From Limimaricola hongkongensis DSM 17492 (lineage in GTDB: Bacteria > Pseudomonadota > Alphaproteobacteria > Rhodobacterales > Rhodobacteraceae), in assembly GCF_000600975.2 (NCBI RefSeq), contig NZ_KK088653.1, positions 62,501 to 126,500 of the forward strand: a stretch of DNA of 64,000 bases, in the 5' to 3' direction. Below, one piece after another: positions 59,350 to 64,000 of the stretch. The stretch's first letter is position 1. Each line of letters opens with the position of its first letter. The position numbers were made by a program, and so were the translations under genes. Under the pieces are notes generated by a model, which saw only the letters and a list, made by a program, of their open reading frames with translations, made no database searches and was not told the origin of the DNA.

Positions 59350-60192
59350 ATGAGTACCTCACCCACCGCGCTCACGCGCCGTCGGCTGTTGGCCGGCGCG
59401 GCTGCGCTTGCCGCCCTTCCCGCCTGCGCCTCCCGTGTCCCGTCCTCCGCCCCGCCCGCCGCCGAGCAACAGATCGGCGGCGTGCCGATCAGCCAGATCG
59501 TCGATGGCTACGGGCTGATCGAGGATGCGGGCTACCGCTTGCCGCCGGTGCCGCCCGAATATCTTCAGGGCCTGAACCGCCGCGCTTATGTGCCCTATCC
59601 GGGCTTTGAATCCCCCGGCACGATCGAGGCCGACCTGCATGCCAAGCTGCTCTACTGGATCGAGCCGGGCGGCATGGCGTGGCGCTTTCCCGTGGGCGTC
59701 GGCCGGCAGGGCCTGTCGATGAGCTATGACACCACGATCAAGCGCAAGGAAGAATGGCCGAGCTGGACGCCGACCCAGAACATGATCCGGCGCGAGCCGG
59801 AGATCTATAGCGAATACGCGGGCGGCGTGCCCGGCGGTCTCGCCAATCCGCTCGGGGCGCGGGCGCTCTATCTCTATCAGGGCAACCGCGACACCTATTA
59901 CCGGATCCACGGCACCAACGACCTGGCCTCGATCGGCAATTCGGGCTCGGCGGGCTGCATCCGCATGTTCAACCATGACGCCATCTTTCTCTTTCCCAAG
60001 GTGCCCACGGGCACCCGCGTGGTGATCCGGGACCGCGCGGATTCGATCGCGATCGAAGGAGCGGCCGTGGCCAATCGCGGCCGCGAGCTGCCGCCGACCT
60101 ATGTGCCGCCCGAGGAGCTTTACGCCGCCGCCGAAGCGAGCGGCCCGCCGCAGTTCGGCCCGGCCTCGGGCATCGAGAGCTTCGGCTACTGA
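59350..60192 (+). CDS. L,D-transpeptidase (YkuD), Tat-type lipoprotein
   Basis: 280 residues. 'ALTRRRLLAGAAALAALPAC' has a twin-arginine-like motif (RRR-L-L) and a lipobox with Cys26. The YkuD domain (about 95-235) carries His187 in 'YRIHGTND' and catalytic Cys203 in 'NSGSAGCIRM'. It would make 3-3 crosslinks in peptidoglycan or attach proteins to it. 'RRREP...PGGLANPLGARALYLY' is typical. Single gene; two strong hairpins follow. Confidence 0.9.
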   Translation: MSTSPTALTRRRLLAGAAALAALPACASRVPSSAPPAAEQQIGGVPISQIVDGYGLIEDAGYRLPPVPPEYLQGLNRRAYVPYPGFESPGTIEADLHAKLLYWIEPGGMAWRFPVGVGRQGLSMSYDTTIKRKEEWPSWTPTQNMIRREPEIYSEYAGGVPGGLANPLGARALYLYQGNRDTYYRIHGTNDLASIGNSGSAGCIRMFNHDAIFLFPKVPTGTRVVIRDRADSIAIEGAAVANRGRELPPTYVPPEELYAAAEASGPPQFGPASGIESFGY

Positions 60193-60201
60193 TCCCGGCC
60201 C

Positions 60202-60250
60202 CCGGCCGCGCCGGTCGGGCGCGGCCGGCGCGGCGCAGCAAGCTGCGCCG
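60202..60250. terminator. Two adjacent GC-rich hairpins between the L,D-transpeptidase gene and rpe
   Basis: First stem CCGGCCGCGCC (60202-60212) / GGCGCGGCCGG (60218-60228); second stem CGGCGCAGC (60231-60239) / GCTGCGCCG (60242-60250) with a 2-nt loop. Neither has a T-run; they may halt or stabilise the upstream transcript. Confidence 0.5.
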
Positions 60251-60323
60251 ATAGCGCTCGCACCGCGTGACGGGCGGTGCAAATCGGGCTAGGGCGGGGG
60301 CATCTGCACAGGGAGCCCCGCCA

Positions 60324-61010
60324 ATGACCGCCTTCGACCGCACGCTCAAGATCGCCCCGTCGATCCTCTCCGCCGATTTCGCCGCCTTCGGCGCCGAGGT
60401 CCGCGCCATCGAGGCGCAGGGCGCCGATTGGGTGCATGTGGACGTGATGGACGGGCATTTCGTGCCCAACATCACCTTCGGCCCGCAGCTGGTGCGGGCG
60501 ATCCGCCCGCATGTGAAGACGGTGATGGACGTCCACCTGATGATCGCGCCGGTCGATCCCTATATCGACGCCTTCGCCGATGCGGGCGCCGATATCCTGA
60601 CCGCCCATGTCGAGGCGGGTCCGCATGTCCACCGCACGCTGCAGGCGATCCGCGCCGCGGGCATGAAGGCGGGCGTCGCGCTCAACCCCGGCACCCCGGC
60701 CGAGGCGGTGGCGCCGCTTCTGGACGATGTCGATCTCGTGCTCGTCATGACGGTGAACCCCGGCTTTGGCGGGCAGAAGTTCCTGCACCCGATGCTCGAC
60801 AAGATCGCCGCGCTGCGGGCGATGATCGGCGACCGGGAGATCCATCTCGAAGTCGATGGCGGTGTCGATGCGACCACCGCGCCGCTGGTGGCGCAGGCGG
60901 GGGCCGACGCGCTGGTCGCGGGCTCGGCTGTGTTTCGCGGCGGCTCAGTCGAAAAGGCCGGTGTCTATGGCGAGAACATCGCCGCGATCCGGGCGGCGGC
61001 GCAGGGCTGA
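60324..61010 (+). CDS. rpe: Ribulose-phosphate 3-epimerase
   Basis: 228 residues, TIM barrel. '[17 protein letters not shown]', metal ligands in '[12 protein letters not shown]' and 'DVHLMI', catalytic Asp in 'EVDGGVD', and '[12 protein letters not shown]' phosphate-side loop. It interconverts ribulose-5-P and xylulose-5-P in the pentose phosphate route. No CO2-fixation genes are adjacent. GGGAG precedes the ATG. Confidence 0.96.
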   Translation: MTAFDRTLKIAPSILSADFAAFGAEVRAIEAQGADWVHVDVMDGHFVPNITFGPQLVRAIRPHVKTVMDVHLMIAPVDPYIDAFADAGADILTAHVEAGPHVHRTLQAIRAAGMKAGVALNPGTPAEAVAPLLDDVDLVLVMTVNPGFGGQKFLHPMLDKIAALRAMIGDREIHLEVDGGVDATTAPLVAQAGADALVAGSAVFRGGSVEKAGVYGENIAAIRAAAQG

Positions 61011-61046
61011 ACCTTTGGCCGCGCGCCGGACCGACCCGGCGCGCCA

Positions 61047-61116
61047 TGCGTATTCAAGGGAATGGTGAAAGGGCGCGGGCCTGCACCCTTGCCATTCACC
61101 ATTCCCCAAATACGCA
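61047..61116. repeat. Palindromic repeat, copy D
   Basis: About 70 bp: TGCGTATTCAAGGGAATGGT leading to GAAAGGGC, a GC-rich centre, then inverse of TGCGTATTTGGGGAATGGTG. Outer flank GATCCCGG matches copy A's GGGATC in inverse. It sits between the convergent rpe and uronate-dehydrogenase-like genes. Confidence 0.83.
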
Positions 61117-61157
61117 GATCCCGGCGTGGCGGCCGCCGCGCCGTCGGGGCGGCGCGA

Positions 61158-61991
61158 TCAGTCCTGCGCGCTCATCCGCTTGATCGCCGCGACCCCGCTT
61201 TCGCCCAGCGGCACCACCGCGAAGGGGCCGCCGAGCGAGCGCTGCGCGCGGTCGGAGGGGTCGGGCGTCTTGGACGCCGGCAGCAGCCGGTCGGCCCAGT
61301 CCTCGGCGTTGTCCCGCGGGTGATAGCCCAGGAACGGTATCTTGTGGTTCGACACGGATGCCCGGCTGTTGGCGGAGACGCCCCATGCCACGGTGAAGCC
61401 GGTGACAGGCGTGGTGACCGACGCCTCGACCAACCGCACGAGATCGCCATGCGAGAGCCATGTGTGCAGCGCGCGGGCGTTCTGCGGCTCGGGCGTGCAG
61501 GACATGATCCGCAGGCAGACCGCCTCCAGCCCGCGCTTTTCCCAGAACATCTTGGCCATGTCCTCGGCGAAGCATTTCGACAGGCCGTAGAAGCTGTCGG
61601 GCCTGTGGGGCACATCGGTGTCGTGGCCGGCCATGGTTTCCTGCAGGCCCACGGCGTGCACGGAGGAGGCGTAGACCACGCGGCGGGCGCCGGCGCGGTG
61701 TGCTGCCTCCCAGACGGTGTAGGCGCCGATGTAGTTGGGGCCGAGCAGCTCCTCGAAGGATCGCTCGTCGGGGATGGCGCCGAAATGCACGACCATCTCG
61801 GCGCCCTGCATCAGCGCCTCGATCGCGGCGAGATCGGCAAGGTCGGCCTGCACGAAGCTCTCGTTTTCCAGCAACTTGGCCGGGGCTTCGGCGATGTCGG
61901 TGGAAAGCAGCTCGTCCGCGAGCTTCGAGAGCGGTTCGCGCAGCTTTGAGCCGAGCGCGCCGCAGGCGCCGGTGAGGACGATCTTCTTCAT
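61158..61991 (-). CDS. udh: Uronate-dehydrogenase-like NAD-dependent epimerase/dehydratase
   Basis: 277 residues, extended SDR. NAD motif TGACGALG (7-14), Ser109/110, Tyr135 and Lys139 in 'FYGLSKCF'. 'SCTPEPQNARALHTWLSHGDLVRLVEA', 'VAWGVSANSRA' and 'FLGYHPRDNAE' track the Agrobacterium uronate dehydrogenase closely. It would oxidise galacturonate or glucuronate to the aldarolactone. AGGAGC precedes the ATG. 19 bp behind the FAD oxidoreductase gene, same strand, so probably one operon. Confidence 0.83.
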   Translation of the reverse strand: MKKIVLTGACGALGSKLREPLSKLADELLSTDIAEAPAKLLENESFVQADLADLAAIEALMQGAEMVVHFGAIPDERSFEELLGPNYIGAYTVWEAAHRAGARRVVYASSVHAVGLQETMAGHDTDVPHRPDSFYGLSKCFAEDMAKMFWEKRGLEAVCLRIMSCTPEPQNARALHTWLSHGDLVRLVEASVTTPVTGFTVAWGVSANSRASVSNHKIPFLGYHPRDNAEDWADRLLPASKTPDPSDRAQRSLGGPFAVVPLGESGVAAIKRMSAQD

Positions 61992-62010
61992 GGATGCTCC
62001 TGTCGTGAGG

Positions 62011-63198
62011 TCAGATCACCGCCGCCTCGGTCAGCGGCGCGCCCGAGACGACGCGCGCGACCGAAAGCGGCGAGAGGTCGAGGCTTTTCCAGCCCCCGTG
62101 GATGACATGCTCGGCGATGCCGCGCCCGACCGCCGGGGCCTGTTGCAGCCCGTGGCCGGAAAAGCCGTTGGCGAAAAGCAGGTTGTCGCAGTCCGGGTGC
62201 AGGCCTAGAAGCGCGTTCTGGTCGAGCGCGTTGTAGGCGTAGTGGCCGACCCAATGGTTGCGCAGCCGGATGCGCTCGAAGGCGGGGATACGCTCGGCCA
62301 GCGCAGGCCAGACGCGATCCTCCCAGATGGCGTGGTCCATCTCGAAATCGTCCGGGTCGCAGGGGCCGTCGGTCTCGGGCGGGCAGCCCGCCATGTAGAG
62401 CGCGCCGTCGGTGCGGTAGTGAATGCCGCAGGGGTCGACTGTGAGCGGCAACCTGCGTGGCAGCTTGTCCTCGGCCTCGAAGATGAAGGTGTAGCGCTTG
62501 CGCGGCTCGACCGGGATGGCGATGCCCGCCATCGCCGCCACATGGGCCGCGCGCGGCCCGGCGGCGTTGACGACCTGTCCGCAGGCGATGCGGCTCCCGT
62601 CCGACAGCGTGACATGGGTGATGCGCCCGCCCGAGGTCTCGAAGCCGGTGGCCTCGGCGCGCACCTCCTCGACGCCCATCTTCCGGGCGCGGCGGCGAAA
62701 CTCGGAGAACATGGTGCCGCCGTCGAAGCAGCCCTCCTCGCCGGGGTTGTGGCTGCCCAAGATCACGTCGTCGAAGCGCATGAACGGGAATGCCGCGTGC
62801 AGTTGGCCGGGCGAGAGCAGCTTCGTGCCCGCGCCCATGCGCGCCTGCAATGCCTGCGCCGTGCGCAGCCTCTGGGCCGTGGGTTCGTCGCGGGCGAGGT
62901 AGAGATAGCCGAAATCGTCGAGATGGATCCCGGGCGCGTCTTCGCCCGCGAAGTCGCGGAAGTTGCGGATGAACTCCAGCCCGAAGCGGCTGATCGCGAC
63001 GTTGATCTCGGTGCCGAACTGCATGCGGATGCACGAATTGCTATGGCTGGTGGAGGCGAATTCGAAGGAGGGGTCGCGCTCGACCACGAGGATACGACCG
63101 TCGAAGGCCGGGTCGCGCGCGAGCCACCACGCCACCGCGCTGCCGATCATCGCGCCGCCGATGATCACCACGTCATATGAGGAATGCGCCGCTGTCAT
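62011..63198 (-). CDS. FAD-dependent amine/hydroxyacid oxidoreductase (DAO family)
   Basis: 395 residues. N-terminal 'VVIIGGAMIGSAVAWWLA' (FAD site with GGAMIG), 'VERDPSFEFASTSHSNSCIR', and C-terminal 'FANGFSGHGLQQAPAVGRGIAE'. This is the DadA/MSOX/glycine-oxidase superfamily; the substrate cannot be told. No signal peptide. Upstream neighbour is malG and downstream is udh, suggesting sugar-acid or amine catabolism. Confidence 0.87.
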   Translation of the reverse strand: MTAAHSSYDVVIIGGAMIGSAVAWWLARDPAFDGRILVVERDPSFEFASTSHSNSCIRMQFGTEINVAISRFGLEFIRNFRDFAGEDAPGIHLDDFGYLYLARDEPTAQRLRTAQALQARMGAGTKLLSPGQLHAAFPFMRFDDVILGSHNPGEEGCFDGGTMFSEFRRRARKMGVEEVRAEATGFETSGGRITHVTLSDGSRIACGQVVNAAGPRAAHVAAMAGIAIPVEPRKRYTFIFEAEDKLPRRLPLTVDPCGIHYRTDGALYMAGCPPETDGPCDPDDFEMDHAIWEDRVWPALAERIPAFERIRLRNHWVGHYAYNALDQNALLGLHPDCDNLLFANGFSGHGLQQAPAVGRGIAEHVIHGGWKSLDLSPLSVARVVSGAPLTEAAVI

Positions 63199-63228
63199 GG
63201 GGTGACGCTAGGACGCCCGGAACGCAAA

Positions 63229-63256
63229 GGAAAGGGGGCGTTCGGCCCCCGTTTCC
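63229..63256 (-). terminator. Hairpin between malG and the FAD oxidoreductase gene
   Basis: GGAAA-GGGGGC-GTTCG-GCCCCC-G-TTTCC; on the minus strand it is followed by TTTGC. It lies 22 bp after malG and may end or attenuate the transport operon. Confidence 0.55.
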
Positions 63257-63277
63257 ATCATTGCGGGGTGGCCGGTC

Positions 63278-64000
63278 TCAGCCCTTGACCGCGCCCTCGG
63301 ATAGCCCCGAGACGAGATAACGCTGCGCGATCAGGAAGACGACCGTGATCGGCAGGCCCGACAGGATCGCGGCGGCGGCGAAATCACCCCAGAGATACTT
63401 GAACTCGTTGAGATAGAGCCGCGAGCCGACGGCGAGCGTCATCTGGTCCTCGGAGCGGATCAGCACGCTGGCGATCGGGTAGTCGTTGATCACCCCGATG
63501 AAGGTCAGCACGAAGACCACCGCCATGATCGGCACCGCCAGCGGCAAAAAGATGTAGCGAAAGGTCTGCCACGGGCTGGCGCCATCGATCTCGGCGGCCT
63601 TGTCGAGCGCGGTGTCGACGCTGTCGAAATAGCCCTTGATGGTCCAGATATGCAGGGTGATCTGGCTCAGATAGACGAGGATCAGCGCCGCGTGGCTGTT
63701 GATGCCGAGCGCCGGGGAGACCTCGCCCAGCGCGTCGAAGATCGCGAAGATGGCGACGAGCGCCAGCGTGGTCGGGAACATCTGGATCAGGAACAGCCCG
63801 TCGAGCATCCCCTGCTTGCCGCGAATGCGGATGCGGCTGAAGGCGTAGGCCGAGATGGTCGAGAGCGCGAGCACGCCGACGCTCGCGATCAGCCCGATCT
63901 TGATCGAGTTCCACATCCACAAGAGCACCGGGTAGGGCGGGCTGACCACCGTGCCGTCGGCGCGGGTGTAGTCGAGCCCGAAGGCGAGATACCAATGCTC
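63278..64000 (-). CDS. malG: Maltose-type sugar ABC transporter permease MalG, 3' part
   Basis: 240 residues visible; the 5' end lies beyond the right edge (E. coli MalG has 296, so about 55 are missing). 'SPPYPVLLWMWNSIKIG', 'ALSTISAYAFSRIR', the ATPase-contact EAA loop 'KAAEIDGASPWQTFRYIFLPLAVP', 'YLWGDFAAAAILSGLPITVVFLIAQRYLVSGL' (split) and the C-terminus 'GAVKG' align well with E. coli MalG. Imports maltose/maltodextrin, or another sugar, with MalEFK elsewhere. A link to the trehalose operon 50 kb away is speculative. Confidence 0.9.
   Translation of the reverse strand, partial: EHWYLAFGLDYTRADGTVVSPPYPVLLWMWNSIKIGLIASVGVLALSTISAYAFSRIRIRGKQGMLDGLFLIQMFPTTLALVAIFAIFDALGEVSPALGINSHAALILVYLSQITLHIWTIKGYFDSVDTALDKAAEIDGASPWQTFRYIFLPLAVPIMAVVFVLTFIGVINDYPIASVLIRSEDQMTLAVGSRLYLNEFKYLWGDFAAAAILSGLPITVVFLIAQRYLVSGLSEGAVKG

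Overview
The window is a high-GC (roughly two thirds G+C), densely coded chromosomal segment. It looks like a member of the Rhodobacterales, probably the Roseobacter group. The reasons are: a tRNA-fMet directly behind 5S rRNA; a MipZ-type division ATPase; an F0 ATP synthase cluster (atpI-atpB-atpE-b'-b) separate from F1; an ffh/rpsP/rimM/trmD/rplS/rpmE supercluster with bluB inside it; and glcDEF. The genus cannot be fixed from the sequence alone. I saw no phage, transposase, CRISPR array or plasmid function. Codon use looks even throughout, so this reads as core chromosome.

Layout. 1-1051: end of an rRNA operon (23S 3' end, 5S, tRNA-fMet) followed by a broken second tRNA-fMet copy carrying a structured insert. 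1.2-5.3 kb: small genes (molybdopterin-domain protein, membrane protein, antitoxin-like protein), a 23S rRNA methyltransferase, a rhodanese and an SDR. 5.4-11.9 kb: treZ-treY-glgX, which turn glycogen-type glucan into trehalose. 12.0-16.8 kb: glutathione-reductase-like enzyme, an SDR with an altered active site, mipZ, and an RhlE-type helicase. 16.9-23.4 kb (minus strand): one long co-directional block, ffh-GNAT-chorismate mutase-rpsP-bluB-rimM-DUF1328-trmD-rplS-rpmE, many genes overlapping by 1-4 bases. 23.7-29.9 kb: LysR regulator, ArsR regulator with its own palindrome, F0 ATP synthase genes, a GntR/FCD regulator with its own palindrome, and an OmpA-type lipoprotein. 30.0-41.7 kb: AraC-MGMT DNA repair protein, nth plus a PfkB kinase, PAP2 phosphatase, a divergent sulfotransferase/GT14-type glycosyltransferase pair, HIT protein, ABC ATPase, zinc-finger protein, polA, FMN-binding stress protein and RidA. 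41.8-47.2 kb: IbpA-type heat-shock protein with a heat-shock-sigma-like promoter, trypsin-like protease, glcDEF. 47.3-55.5 kb: DUF599 protein, then a four-gene MoxR/DUF58/DUF4159/membrane-protein operon and a DUF1285 protein. 55.7-64 kb: gabD-type dehydrogenase, hydrolase, P1-type peptidase, L,D-transpeptidase, rpe, a uronate-dehydrogenase-like gene, an FAD oxidoreductase and the 3' part of malG.

How things fit together. The treZ-treY-glgX set is a complete route from glucan to trehalose. The ribosome/SRP block couples protein targeting, ribosome assembly and tRNA modification, with B12 lower-ligand synthesis and chorismate metabolism translationally locked in. The GntR regulator (28.3-29.1 kb) and glcD share a TGGT-N11-ACCA palindrome upstream, which suggests that this regulator is the GlcC/PdhR-like controller of glycolate oxidation 18 kb away.

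The most unusual non-coding features are a four-copy family of palindromic repeats of about 60-95 bp (30.9, 48.0, 58.1 and 61.1 kb), one copy having its arms inside-out, and the interrupted tRNA-fMet copy behind the rRNA operon.
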